Of a stretch of DNA of 55,323 bases, positions 42,904-51,964 are shown one piece after another. The translations under genes and the position numbers were made by a program. Under the pieces are notes generated by a model. That model was not told where the DNA came from. It saw only the letters and a program-made list of their open reading frames with translations, and made no database searches. The stretch comes from an uncultured Chloroflexota bacterium (GTDB lineage Bacteria > Chloroflexota > Anaerolineae > Anaerolineales > Anaerolineaceae). The stretch's first letter is position 1, and each line of letters starts with the position of its first letter. The stretch spans positions 1 through 55,323 of the forward strand of contig CACYHU010000045.1 of the NCBI GenBank assembly GCA_902774215.1, in the 5' to 3' direction.

Positions 42904-44181
42904 ATGAACGAAAGTATTTATGATGAATTAAAATGGCGGGGAATGATCCACGATCAGATCGACGGTGTTGAAAAATTACTGAGCGAAAAGAAAGTCACGC
43001 TTTATAACGGGTTTGATCCGACAGCGGACAGCCTTCATGTGGGGCATATGGTCCCGCTGATCGCGTTGGCCCGTTTTCAGCGTTACGGTCATCATGTCCT
43101 GGCACTTGCCGGGGGCGGTACTTGTATGATCGGTGATCCTTCAGGACGTTCAGCTGAGCGCAATCTGCTTTCCCGCGAAGAGGTGCTGCATAATGTGGAG
43201 TGCATCAAAAAGCAGCTGGCTCATTTCCTTGATTTTGATGTGAAATCAAATCCTGCGAAAATCGTGAATAACATGGATTGGCTCGGTGAGCTTTCCATGC
43301 TGGATTTTCTGAGGGATACAGGTAAATATTTCACGATCAATTACATGATGAGCAAGGATTCCGTGAAGAACCGTATGGATCGTGAATCCGGCCTGTCATT
43401 TACTGAGTTCAGTTATATGCTGCTGCAGAGTTATGACTTCCTGCATCTCCATGAGAAAATGGGTTGTGAACTGCAGTGCGGTGGTTCTGACCAGTGGGGA
43501 AATATTACTGCGGGCACGGATCTTATCCGTAAAAAGACAGGCGATGCAGTTTATGGTTTGACATATCCGCTTATTAAGAAATCTGACGGGACAAAGTTCG
43601 GCAAGACCGCCGGCGGTGCGGTCTGGCTTGATTCCAAACGGACCTCGCCGTATAAGTTCTATCAGTTCTGGCTGAATACGGATGACAGTGATGTTATCCA
43701 TTATCTGAAATTCTTTACATTCTTTGATGAAGAAAAAATCAGCGGATTAGCATCAGAGACCGCTGAACATCCTGAAGCCCGTGCCGCGCAGAAAGCACTG
43801 GCTGTTGAAATGACGCGCATGATGCACGGGGAAACCGCAGTCGCCAATGCGCAGCAGGCCAGCCAGGCATTGTTTGGCGGTGATATTATCGGCCTGACAG
43901 CTGAGGATATTCATGATATTTTCTCCGAAGTTCCTTCATTCGATATGCCCGCGGATCATTTCAGCGGTGATGGTTTGAATGTGGTGGATGTGCTGACCGG
44001 AACGGGCTTCCTCAAGTCCAAAGGCGAAGCACGCCGCGGTATCCAGGAAGGCGGTATCTACGTGAACAATAACCGTGTCGCAGATGCGGCAATGAACGTG
44101 AATATTTCCAATTTTATCGACGGGAAATATCTGGTACTGCGCAGAGGCAAGAAGAATTATTTCCTTGTAAAAGCCATATAA
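42904..44181 (+). CDS. tyrS: Tyrosyl-tRNA synthetase
   Basis: 425 residues, standard length. The HIGH motif is HVGH (residues about 47-50) and the KMSKS loop is KFGKT. The tyrosine pocket (YNGFDPTADSLH, QCGGSDQWGNITAG) is complete, and an S4 domain closes the protein (GEARRGIQEGGIYVNNNRV). It charges tRNA-Tyr. No T-box was recognised in the 50-bp upstream gap. Confidence 0.97.
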   Translation: MNESIYDELKWRGMIHDQIDGVEKLLSEKKVTLYNGFDPTADSLHVGHMVPLIALARFQRYGHHVLALAGGGTCMIGDPSGRSAERNLLSREEVLHNVECIKKQLAHFLDFDVKSNPAKIVNNMDWLGELSMLDFLRDTGKYFTINYMMSKDSVKNRMDRESGLSFTEFSYMLLQSYDFLHLHEKMGCELQCGGSDQWGNITAGTDLIRKKTGDAVYGLTYPLIKKSDGTKFGKTAGGAVWLDSKRTSPYKFYQFWLNTDDSDVIHYLKFFTFFDEEKISGLASETAEHPEARAAQKALAVEMTRMMHGETAVANAQQASQALFGGDIIGLTAEDIHDIFSEVPSFDMPADHFSGDGLNVVDVLTGTGFLKSKGEARRGIQEGGIYVNNNRVADAAMNVNISNFIDGKYLVLRRGKKNYFLVKAI

Positions 44182-44200
44182 TTCAATTCAAAGATTATAA

Positions 44201-44238
44201 ACAGGAGTGCCGCATATAAAAAGGTGCGGCACTCCTGT
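44201..44238 (+). terminator. Intrinsic terminator after tyrS
   Basis: ACAGGAGTGCCGCA and TGCGGCACTCCTGT form a perfect 14-bp stem with a 10-nt A-rich loop, followed by TTATAT. It may also stop the convergent coiled-coil gene. Confidence 0.85.
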
Positions 44239-44318
44239 TTATATGTTTATATGCGACCGGGGGGCAGGCATTGCTGATTGCTGCCGGCTGCCTGCCGGTC
44301 GATAACCGCTGAGCACTG

Positions 44319-45512
44319 CTAATTTTTTTCGAGCCAGGAGCGGAGCAGCTGGTAAAGCTCTTGAAGCTGTCCCGTGCGGATCTCATTCTGCTGGGCAGCT
44401 TCATCATAGGTATTGACAGCTGTGTCTTCCAGCTTGTTCAGGCGTTCCATGATCATTTCGACGGAACGCTTATAATCCGATTGTATTTCATCCTGTCCCA
44501 GGGAATAGTTCATCCAGCGTTTCTGGTCTTCGGATTTGAAGTTAGCCCATTCCTGATGGAATTTTTCTTCTGTCAGACGCTGCATTTCCGTCAGCTCATT
44601 TGTGCGGCGGTCAAAACGGGCTGAAGCTTCATCCAGAATATCCTGGGACCGTTTGATGGAGCGTTTTGTCGCGTCAAGGGACTGTACCTGGCCTTCCAGT
44701 GAAGAGGCGCGCTCTACGACTTCGGCGAAGGATTCCTTCCATTCAGCCCATTCCTTTTCGCGGTTGACATCGGCAACATTGATTTTTTCCTGAAACGCCA
44801 GCCACTGCTGCCGGCGTTCGTTTTCACCGCTCAGTACATCATTGATACGGGCTTCCATCCGTTTGATGGAATCGGCGGAGATGTCGACCTTGGTACGCAT
44901 TTCTTCGTTTCGTTTGCGGTAGGCGTTCAGCTCGGTCTGCATATCACCGAGACGTTTGATATCCTGTTTACGGCTTTCTTCATTCGTTTTCTGGATACGG
45001 AGAAAATCGTCACGTTCCAAAGCTACTTTTTCGATCCTGTGTGCAACTTCCTCGACATTTCGGTTGACGGTAAATATGTCATCCTGGCGGGCCTGGACGG
45101 CTTTTTTGATATCGCCGATTGGTTCAACCTGTTTGCGCAGCTCCAGAATTGCACGGCTCAGTGATTCCTGAACCGTCCGCTGGTTGCCCTCCAGTTCATT
45201 TTCCTTTAGGGTATGCGATTTGTTGTTTTCCTCGATCATGATCTGGAGCTCACCGCGGTTCTGTGCGATGGTACCTTCCAGATGATCCAGACGCGGAAAA
45301 ACGCTTGGATAAATACTGATTTCTTTCTGCAGATCTTTGATATCGTTTTTCAGTGCAAGATTTTCGCTTTTCAGCTGTGTGATCTGTTCCTGCAGAAGAA
45401 AAATAGCATCCTTATCCTTGCGGCGTTCAGCGTCAAGCCAATCGAGCCGCTTCAATATCTGAGGAATATCATAATAATCATCGCCGGCGTTCGGCTGCCA
45501 GGTTTGTGCCAT
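44319..45512 (-). CDS. Long coiled-coil protein
   Basis: 397 residues, almost wholly heptad-like and charged from about 25 to 390, with no membrane segment and no cysteine-rich or enzymatic motif. The N-terminus has a WQPNAGDDYYDIPQILKRLD segment that may be the specific part. It is probably a cytoplasmic structural or tethering protein; the family was not recognised. The start follows GGAG. A good promoter and a short leader suggest steady expression. Confidence 0.8.
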   Translation of the reverse strand: MAQTWQPNAGDDYYDIPQILKRLDWLDAERRKDKDAIFLLQEQITQLKSENLALKNDIKDLQKEISIYPSVFPRLDHLEGTIAQNRGELQIMIEENNKSHTLKENELEGNQRTVQESLSRAILELRKQVEPIGDIKKAVQARQDDIFTVNRNVEEVAHRIEKVALERDDFLRIQKTNEESRKQDIKRLGDMQTELNAYRKRNEEMRTKVDISADSIKRMEARINDVLSGENERRQQWLAFQEKINVADVNREKEWAEWKESFAEVVERASSLEGQVQSLDATKRSIKRSQDILDEASARFDRRTNELTEMQRLTEEKFHQEWANFKSEDQKRWMNYSLGQDEIQSDYKRSVEMIMERLNKLEDTAVNTYDEAAQQNEIRTGQLQELYQLLRSWLEKN

Positions 45513-45532
45513 AGTCTCTTTCTCCTTCTGCT

Positions 45533-45561
45533 ATTATATCAGGAAAAATGAATCGCGTAAA
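45533..45561 (-). promoter_or_regulatory. Promoter of the coiled-coil gene
   Basis: On the minus strand TTTACG (45556-45561), a 17-bp spacer and TATAAT (45533-45538) precede the start codon by about 20 bp. Confidence 0.6.
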
Positions 45562-45660
45562 ATCCCGGATTTATTGTATCCGGCAGAAAAATGATGGAAT
45601 TATGTTATGACAGCCGGTGAACATTTGCGAAAAACTGACTTATAATTAGGAACGGTTTTG

Positions 45661-45762
45661 ATGAATATTGAAAATCGGATGCAGCAGAGGAATCAGGATA
45701 AACCGATCTTTGTTTTCATCCGGAATATCTCTAAGGAAATGATCGATGAGCAGAGTGATTAA
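45661..45762 (+). CDS. Possible 33-residue leader or small protein
   Basis: ATG to TAA encodes 33 residues with AGGA nine bases upstream. Its end overlaps the start of the next gene by 17 bp in another frame, which would couple their translation. No family is recognised. It may be a leader peptide or simply chance. Confidence 0.3.
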   Translation: MNIENRMQQRNQDKPIFVFIRNISKEMIDEQSD

Positions 45763-46165
45763 TTCGGAGAGTGCGGGAAAGGACCGTACCCGTTTAACAA
45801 AAATTGTTGTGATCGCAATTCGGGAGTTGCTGCGGCAGAAAGAACCGAGTGATTTGTCGCGGGATTTGATCGCGTGTATATTAATGTCGCTGGACGGTAT
45901 TTATGATACGGTAGATGCGTCTGTGGAAGCATGGGAAAAACGCGGCTACTGGCTGAAAGCTGACCGTTTCCGCATGGATTGGCAATGGACAAAGCTGCTG
46001 GCAGACCAGATGCGTCCGTTGGTTCTTGCTGAAAATTACGGCGAGCTGATCCCGCTGATGGTGCAGGTACTGCAGGCATTGGATTCTGTAAAGGTTTCGG
46101 AGAATCATCGCCTCGGTACACCCTGGACCGGTGCATGGGCAGAATTGACCGGAAAGAAGAAATAA
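45746..46165 (+). CDS. Conserved helical protein, unknown function
   Basis: 139 residues, mainly alpha-helical (TKIVVIAIRELLRQ, ACILMSLDGIYDTVDASVEA, LIPLMVQVLQALDSV), soluble, with tryptophans that suggest a packed helical bundle. No motif recognised. AAGGAAATGATCG lies ahead of the ATG. It lies 53 bp upstream of the YigZ gene. Confidence 0.7.
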   Translation: MSRVINSESAGKDRTRLTKIVVIAIRELLRQKEPSDLSRDLIACILMSLDGIYDTVDASVEAWEKRGYWLKADRFRMDWQWTKLLADQMRPLVLAENYGELIPLMVQVLQALDSVKVSENHRLGTPWTGAWAELTGKKK

Positions 46166-46218
46166 ACTGTCATAATCGATCGTTCGTCATGAATATCTAA
46201 ACACCTTTTATCGCTGTT

Positions 46219-46866
46219 ATGCCACAACGTTACCCAATTCCCGAAAAATTTACTGAGACTGAAATCGTTGTAGTCAATTCCCGTTTTATTGCTTCCGCGG
46301 CACCGGTTTTTTCCAATGAAGAAGCAAGGGAGTTTATCAATTCCATCAAAGCGAAGTATCCCGACGCAACGCATCATGTGCCGGCATATATACTGGGGTA
46401 TGGCAACTCCGTCAGTGCATACTGCAGTGATGACGGGGAACCTTCCGGCAGCTCTGGGAGACCTGTACTGGCGGTATTGCAGGGCAGCGGACTTGGTGAT
46501 GCAGCGATCGTTGTTACGCGTTACTTCGGCGGGACTAAACTGGGAATCGGCGGTCTGGTCCATGCTTATGGCGACGCGGCAAAAGCGGTGCTGGAAATTC
46601 TTCCCCGTGCGGAAAAGATCCCGACGTATATCGTGATGCTTGCCATTGAATACAGCTTTTTTGAACGGGCGCGGCTGCTTCTGCAAAAGTGGAACGCGCT
46701 GACGCTGGACGAGGATTTCGGTGCGGATGTTACGATCACAGCCCGGTTCACGGTGGAAGCCCTGCCGGGATTTCAGGCTGAGCTTTCAGAACTGACGCGC
46801 GGCCAGGTGCAGGCTGAGATCATCGAATATGAACCTGAAACCATTATGCCGCTCGGATCATTTTGA
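46219..46866 (+). CDS. yigZ: YigZ/IMPACT family protein
   Basis: 215 residues. The N-terminal UPF0029 domain has AYCSDDGEPSGSSGRP and VVTRYFGGTKLGIGGL, and a C-terminal DUF1949 ferredoxin-like domain follows. Relatives are linked to translation control and proline-site hydrolysis in various reports, but the bacterial role is not settled. The ribosome site is weak. A MITE starts 27 bp after its stop. Confidence 0.93.
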   Translation: MPQRYPIPEKFTETEIVVVNSRFIASAAPVFSNEEAREFINSIKAKYPDATHHVPAYILGYGNSVSAYCSDDGEPSGSSGRPVLAVLQGSGLGDAAIVVTRYFGGTKLGIGGLVHAYGDAAKAVLEILPRAEKIPTYIVMLAIEYSFFERARLLLQKWNALTLDEDFGADVTITARFTVEALPGFQAELSELTRGQVQAEIIEYEPETIMPLGSF

Positions 46867-46893
46867 TTTTTCCAAAAGTTTAAAAAAAATCAG

Positions 46894-47205
46894 GTATCTA
46901 TTCAGAACATTCTCTGGGGACAGTCCCATCAGGGTATCTATATCAGATCATACTCCGGGAGGTGTCGCAAATTATAAATTTGAAAAGCCATCGGGAGGGA
47001 GTGCTTCGCAGGGACGCGGAATAAACGTCAGCAGCCTGCGAAAGTGATCCCCGCGTCCCGGTTAATTCAGTCGGGGAACCCCTGTATAAGCCAAGACCTG
47101 CCGCCCGCCCACCATTGCGGAGCATCTGCTTTTGAGGGTATTTCTGAAAAAAGCTGCCGTACAAAGATGTTCGACAGCCTCCGCTAATACGTTCTGAATA
47201 GATAC
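46894..47205. mobile_element. 312-bp MITE with 15-bp terminal inverted repeats and 8-bp target duplication
   Basis: GTATCTATTCAGAAC (46894-46908) and GTTCTGAATAGATAC (47191-47205) are exact inverted repeats. The element is flanked by identical AAAATCAG at 46886-46893 and 47206-47213, a target-site duplication. It encodes no transposase, so it needs one in trans. A second repeat family (46963-47089) is nested inside. The transposase family was not identified. Confidence 0.85.
46963..47089. repeat. Dispersed hairpin repeat, copy 1 (inside the MITE)
   Basis: From TGTCGCAAATTATA to CCCCTGTATAA it matches 55019-55180: the first 70 positions differ at two bases, and a 32-bp stretch ending TCAGTCGGGG is identical. 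GGGACGCGG and CCGCGTCCC form a stem. This copy lacks the 15-bp palindrome present near the right end of the other. Confidence 0.85.
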
Positions 47206-47213
47206 AAAATCAG

Positions 47214-47540
47214 AAACTATTCAGATTTCCCGAAAGAGTAGCTGTAACAATTGAACACGTCCGGATACAAAAATAAAGCCGCTGAGGTGACTTTCGTCAG
47301 GAGAGAACCTTTCAGATTTCCGGTTACAAATCATGATTAAACATACAAAGATAAAATCACACGTTTTTTATTGGAATTTTGCAATTAGTTGTGTTATACT
47401 TTCTGCATAACAGGTGAAATATTTTCCGAAATATTGGTTAATGGTAAATGTTTTTATATCATATCTGATAATTTCGGAGTAAAATAAAACAGTTCATAAA
47501 AATACAGAAGTTAATGTGATGAATCCTTTCGAGGTAAGCT
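47214..47540. promoter_or_regulatory. Upstream region of the sensor gene
   Basis: No gene seen. GTTATACTTT near 47393 and AT-rich sequence are compatible with a promoter. A CTGAGGTGAC/GTCAGG hairpin near 47285 was noticed but matches no riboswitch class I know. Confidence 0.35.
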
Positions 47541-50264
47541 ATGGGGCGAGGAAAAAGTCATTTGAACCGGATAACAGAAATACTTCTGTTCCTGACGCTT
47601 ATAAATATTTTTTACGTATTTCCGATCAGTGCACAGGATTCCGGACAGAAGGTTGTTCGTGTCGGATGGTATGATTCCGCTTTCCATCATACAGATCAAT
47701 TCGGAAGGCGTTCCGGCTATGGTTACGAATATCAGCAGAGAGTAGCAATTTATACCGGGTGGATATATGAATATGTTGAAGGAAGCTGGTCGGAGCTTCT
47801 GGAAAAGCTGATTTCAGGTGAAATCGATCTGCTGAGCGATGTATCATATACACCTGAACGAGCGAAAAAAATCCTTTACTCTGCCGAAGCAATGGGATCG
47901 GAAGGGTATCATGTCTTTATTTCACCCGAAAATAACGAAATAAGACCTGATAACTTTTCATCATTAGATGGGAAGCGGGTCGGTGTCAATAAGAACAGCA
48001 TCCAGGAGCAGATGTTTATCGACTGGGCTGCTATTCACAATGTTAATCCTGAAATTGTTGAATCTACCGAGAAGACACCCGTGTTGCTGGAAATGCTTTC
48101 GAACGGCGAGTTTGATGCACTGGTAACACTGGATACATACAGCAATTCCGCTGATGTGGTACCTGTGTGGAAGGTTGGATTTGCAGAATCCTATTTCGGT
48201 ATCAATAAGGACCGGCTTGATCTGAAGCAGGATCTTGATATCGCAATGAACCGGCTCATCGAGGATAACCGGGATTTTAATCAGCAGCTGACCGATAAGT
48301 ATAATAAGGCAGGCAGTGTCAACAGTTTCCTTACTGCAGAAGAAAAGAAATGGCTTTCCGAACACGGTGCGATCCGTGTAGGATATCGGGATGATTTCCT
48401 TCCGTTCTGCGACTTGGATGATGAAGCGCAAGCCCTGACCGGCGCATTATCTGATTATCTTGTATTTGGTGAAACCTGCGAGAAAAATGCCCAAATCACT
48501 TTTGAAACAAAGGCGTTTGCGACTACAGAAGAGGCACTTCAGGCAGTAGGTTCCGGAGAAATCGACTGTGTATTTCCTTTGAGCCTGAGTTCCTATGACG
48601 GCGAGCAGCGTGGCGTTATTATTACAGATCCTTTAGTCAGTACAGAGATGTATGCAATCGTCAGGACCTCAGACCATCAGGGTATTTCGAGAGACCGGGA
48701 AATGACAGCAGCGGTGATCCGGGGCAACCCGAATTATGAATCCTTCCTGATGGATAATTTCCCGAACTGGCTGGTCGCTTATTATGACGACAGCAAATCT
48801 GTTTTTCAGGCTATCGTTTCCGGAGAAGCGGATTGCGGATTTGTCAGCAATTACCGTATCAACCGTCTCAGTGACCTGTTCGAGAAATATGACCTTTCTG
48901 TTCTTGCTGTTGGTGAAGTAATGGATATGCCTTTCGCTATCAGCCGTGAAAACAAATACCTGTATTCCATACTTAACAAGATCACGCGGCTCATGCCGAC
49001 AACGATGATCAACTCGTCATTAACAAATTATGGTTTCAGTGATGATAAAGTCACATTTATTGAGTATCTCCGGGATAACCTGATCTACTTTATCGCTACC
49101 ATTGCGATCGTCGCTGTGGTTTTTCTGCTTCTGATCCTTAGAAATGTACGGGCAGAAGAGAAGGTTGAAGAAGGACGCCAGATCATTTCAGAAACCGAGC
49201 GTGATCATCTGACCAATCTGTACAACAGAAATTTCTTCTTTGTTTATGCCAACCGCCATTACCGTGAAAATCCTTTAAAACCTATGGATGCGGTTGTTAT
49301 GAATATTGACCGGTTTCATTCTGTTAATGCTTTGTACGGAATGGAATTCGGAGATCGTGTTTTGCGGACGTTAGGAGAAGAAATTCAGAATTTTATTAAT
49401 GAGAATGAAGGTATAGCCAGCCGATTCGATGCAGACCGATTCAGTATTTACTGCCGGCATAATGAAGACTGGAAGACAGTTTTAGAACGGTTCCAGTCCT
49501 GTCTGGATAAACTTCCCCACGATGCCAACATTCATCTGCGTATGGGTGTCAAACCCTGGCAGGAAGGAATGGAGCCTGTTCCTCAATTTGACCGGGCCAG
49601 AATAGCCTGCAACAAGATCCGCGGAAATTTCAGATCCCAGGTCGTGATATATGATGATGAAATGGAAGAACGGGAGAACCGGATACAGCACCTTTTAAAT
49701 GATCTTGGCCGGGCTTTAGAGCAAAAGGAATTTGAAATATATTACCAGCCAAAATACGATATCCGGACTGAGGTACCGAAGCTTTCAAGCGCTGAAGCAC
49801 TGGTTCGCTGGAATCACCCGGAACTGGGTCTGCTTCAACCGGATGAATTTATTCCGCTGTTTGAGCAGAGCGGACAAATCAGCAGTCTTGACAATTATGT
49901 CTGGGCTGAAACTGCCCGTCAAATTGCCAGGTGGAGAGACCGCTGCGGCATAACACTTCCTGTATCTGTCAATCTTTCCCGAATGGATGTTTTTGACTCC
50001 GCTTTGATCTCTACATTGGACAGACTTGTCGCTCAATACAGCCTGACCGCCAAAGCACTGAAATTGGAAGTCACAGAATCCGCATATACGGAAAATGCTG
50101 ATCAGCTGATAACGGTAATTGAACAGCTGCGGCGCAAAGGATATGAAATTGAAATGGATGACTTCGGTTCCGGTTTTTCATCCCTGAATATGCTCTCTTC
50201 CATGCCAATCGATGTATTGAAGATGGATATTGCATTCATGGTGTGGAAACTGAAAAGCAGCTGA
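47541..50264 (+). CDS. Sensor protein: two SBP_bac_3 domains, TM, degenerate GGDEF, truncated EAL
   Basis: 907 residues. A signal anchor (about 10-30), two periplasmic-binding-protein domains (about 32-270 and 270-510, like the sensory part of BvgS-type proteins), a transmembrane helix (about 515-535), a GGDEF domain whose signature is SRFDADRFSIY rather than GGDEF, and an EAL domain. The EAL part keeps SSAEALVRW, PVSVNLSRMD, LEVTESAY, DDFGSGFSSL and the lysine of LKMDIAF. The frame then shifts after AFM and ends 7 residues later, losing the final part including the conserved EGVE glutamate. Neither cyclase nor phosphodiesterase activity is likely. The start follows GAGGTAAGCT. Confidence 0.85.
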   Translation: MGRGKSHLNRITEILLFLTLINIFYVFPISAQDSGQKVVRVGWYDSAFHHTDQFGRRSGYGYEYQQRVAIYTGWIYEYVEGSWSELLEKLISGEIDLLSDVSYTPERAKKILYSAEAMGSEGYHVFISPENNEIRPDNFSSLDGKRVGVNKNSIQEQMFIDWAAIHNVNPEIVESTEKTPVLLEMLSNGEFDALVTLDTYSNSADVVPVWKVGFAESYFGINKDRLDLKQDLDIAMNRLIEDNRDFNQQLTDKYNKAGSVNSFLTAEEKKWLSEHGAIRVGYRDDFLPFCDLDDEAQALTGALSDYLVFGETCEKNAQITFETKAFATTEEALQAVGSGEIDCVFPLSLSSYDGEQRGVIITDPLVSTEMYAIVRTSDHQGISRDREMTAAVIRGNPNYESFLMDNFPNWLVAYYDDSKSVFQAIVSGEADCGFVSNYRINRLSDLFEKYDLSVLAVGEVMDMPFAISRENKYLYSILNKITRLMPTTMINSSLTNYGFSDDKVTFIEYLRDNLIYFIATIAIVAVVFLLLILRNVRAEEKVEEGRQIISETERDHLTNLYNRNFFFVYANRHYRENPLKPMDAVVMNIDRFHSVNALYGMEFGDRVLRTLGEEIQNFINENEGIASRFDADRFSIYCRHNEDWKTVLERFQSCLDKLPHDANIHLRMGVKPWQEGMEPVPQFDRARIACNKIRGNFRSQVVIYDDEMEERENRIQHLLNDLGRALEQKEFEIYYQPKYDIRTEVPKLSSAEALVRWNHPELGLLQPDEFIPLFEQSGQISSLDNYVWAETARQIARWRDRCGITLPVSVNLSRMDVFDSALISTLDRLVAQYSLTAKALKLEVTESAYTENADQLITVIEQLRRKGYEIEMDDFGSGFSSLNMLSSMPIDVLKMDIAFMVWKLKSS

Positions 50265-50380
50265 AACTGCTTAAAGATGCGGGCTGCGACCTGGTGCAGG
50301 GATATTATTTCTCGCGTCCGCTCCCGTCAGATGAATTTGAGCAAAAAATCCTCAGTGTTTCAGCAAGTGTGAAGAAATAA
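50240..50380 (+). pseudogene. Out-of-frame remnant of the EAL domain
   Basis: In another frame the sequence continues as GVETEKQLKLLKDAGCDLVQ, then GYYFSRPLPSDEFEQ to a TAA, which is the normal EAL C-terminus. About 35 residues expected between AFM and GVE are absent, so an internal deletion has joined the two parts out of frame. Confidence 0.85.
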
Positions 50381-51437
50381 ACGCGGCCGCGGTGTCAGCG
50401 CCGTTGACGGATTGCGGTGCTGTTTTCCCGAGTGTCAGCAGTGCAATGATTTCCTCATCAAGGGTGAAGGATTCAAAGCGCTCAAGCGCAATTTCCAGCG
50501 TATTAGGACGTGTGGATAAAAAGGCTGCGGTGACATCGGATTCACGGAAGTTTTCCCGGGAAATATATCCGTAAGCTGCTCCGGCGGCACAAACTTCAGC
50601 AATAGTGGAGTACCCGGCTTTACCGATAATGAAATCGGCGGCGTGAACCATGTCCGGGTGATAGTATCCGGAGTGATGGGGAAGCAGTATTTTGTTCCCT
50701 GCATGTTCGGTTTTTTCGAATGTTCCGGGAAGAAGCAGTGTCAGATTATCGGGGATATGACTGTTGACGGCGAAATCAAGGTTTTCCGGAATTCCACCCA
50801 TGGAAATCAACCCGATCCGGTGGGTATCCGGAATACCGAGTGAGGCACGGAACTCCTCAGCGGAATGATGCGGTTTCCGGCTGGCGGGCGGTATCAGGAT
50901 ATCCGCTGCAGGAAGCGGATCACAGAGCGGTTCTGACTGCATCCGAAAATCCGCCTGAATAAAGATTTCCTTCAAACGTTCATTGATCTCCCTGAATCCC
51001 GGACACTGCGGTACGTAAAGCTCGTAGATCCAATCCCAAGTGAAATTTTCAAAGAGAAACGTCGACAAACCGGCCTTTTTTCCCGTGACGATGCCAAGCG
51101 GTGAGATATCACAGATGACAGCATCTGCATCGAGGTCGTGAAGAATTTCGGCCAATGCATCGGATCGTTCCGGAATGCTGTTCAGATAGGCATTGATATT
51201 TTCAACACTGCGGGGAAGGTCATGCTCCATGGGATTGAGCTGTACCAGTCCGACATCGACCGCGCCCGGGTGGTAAGTGAAATTGCTGATTCCCGCGTCA
51301 CGGAAAAGCCATTCCGGTGTGCCGGTAAAAATTTCAAAGTAAACCTGAGGTTCAAGTGATGTCAGGGCTTCCATAATGGCTGATGCCCTGCTGGCATGTC
51401 CAAAACCGTGTGAAGAAATGAAGTAAGCAATTTTCAC
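50352..51437 (-). CDS. Glycosyltransferase-like protein (GT28/L-arabinokinase N-domain type)
   Basis: 361 residues, GT-B fold. The N-terminus (KIAYFISSHGFGHASRASAI) has the HGFGHASR pattern of the family. The C-terminal half has ISMGGIPEN, a HAADFIIGKAGYSTIAEVCA acceptor-type stretch and a nucleotide-binding GxGGY-like region. It is related to MurG-type transferases and to the N-domain of plant arabinokinase. The donor is unknown. The GTG at 51437 has AGGAG six bases upstream. The 3' end overlaps the EAL remnant by 29 bp. Confidence 0.78.
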   Translation of the reverse strand: MKIAYFISSHGFGHASRASAIMEALTSLEPQVYFEIFTGTPEWLFRDAGISNFTYHPGAVDVGLVQLNPMEHDLPRSVENINAYLNSIPERSDALAEILHDLDADAVICDISPLGIVTGKKAGLSTFLFENFTWDWIYELYVPQCPGFREINERLKEIFIQADFRMQSEPLCDPLPAADILIPPASRKPHHSAEEFRASLGIPDTHRIGLISMGGIPENLDFAVNSHIPDNLTLLLPGTFEKTEHAGNKILLPHHSGYYHPDMVHAADFIIGKAGYSTIAEVCAAGAAYGYISRENFRESDVTAAFLSTRPNTLEIALERFESFTLDEEIIALLTLGKTAPQSVNGADTAAAFISSHLLKH

Positions 51438-51472
51438 AATATACTCCTGTTTATATTGCATGTGTTTAATTA

Positions 51473-51964
51473 TTATATATCAATATCTTCAATCACATTG
51501 TTCAGCAGCAGCCGGGTGAGTTTGCGTGAAGAGGACGGCACACGGCTGTTTTGAATGAGATCATCGGCAGTTTTTTTACTGATACAGGTGTTGGGACGAA
51601 TACAGATATCTCCGATTTTTTTGAGCAGTGCCGCAGCTTCTTCGGACGGATCAGAAAAAAGAGGATGCCATGCCGGGAGCTGAACACCTTCCAGAAGACA
51701 GCGATAGGCACAGCTTTTCGGCAGCCAGTGAGCGATTTTCTGCAGGCTTTCCTGTGAAATCTTTGTGCAGGTAGGCATTTTTTGAAAACGCTGTGGGTAG
51801 CAGATACAGCGGGAATTTTCCTTGTTCAGATAGGGACAGAGCACAGATGTATAAAAAACTTCCCCTGTATCCTCATCCTGCACTTTGTATAAGCAGCATA
51901 GCGCGCAGCAGTCGCAAAGCAGTTCCCATTCCTCTTCGGTTAAAAAGCTCTTAATATCTGTCAC
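51473..51964 (-). CDS. YcgN/UPF0260-family cysteine cluster protein
   Basis: 163 residues. CDCCALCCLYKVQDEDTGE, LCPYL, RCICYPQR, CTKI and LPKSCAYR reproduce the conserved cysteine pattern of the UPF0260 (YcgN) family, followed by the WHPLFSDPSEE motif. The cysteines probably bind a metal; the role is unknown. GTG is the start and overlaps the Dus stop by 4 bp (GTGA). Confidence 0.85.
   Translation of the reverse strand: MTDIKSFLTEEEWELLCDCCALCCLYKVQDEDTGEVFYTSVLCPYLNKENSRCICYPQRFQKMPTCTKISQESLQKIAHWLPKSCAYRCLLEGVQLPAWHPLFSDPSEEAAALLKKIGDICIRPNTCISKKTADDLIQNSRVPSSSRKLTRLLLNNVIEDIDI

Noticed and set aside
47214..47540. Possible c-di-GMP riboswitch upstream of the sensor gene
   Set aside because: A small hairpin is present but the conserved GEMM core and tetraloop-receptor pattern are missing.
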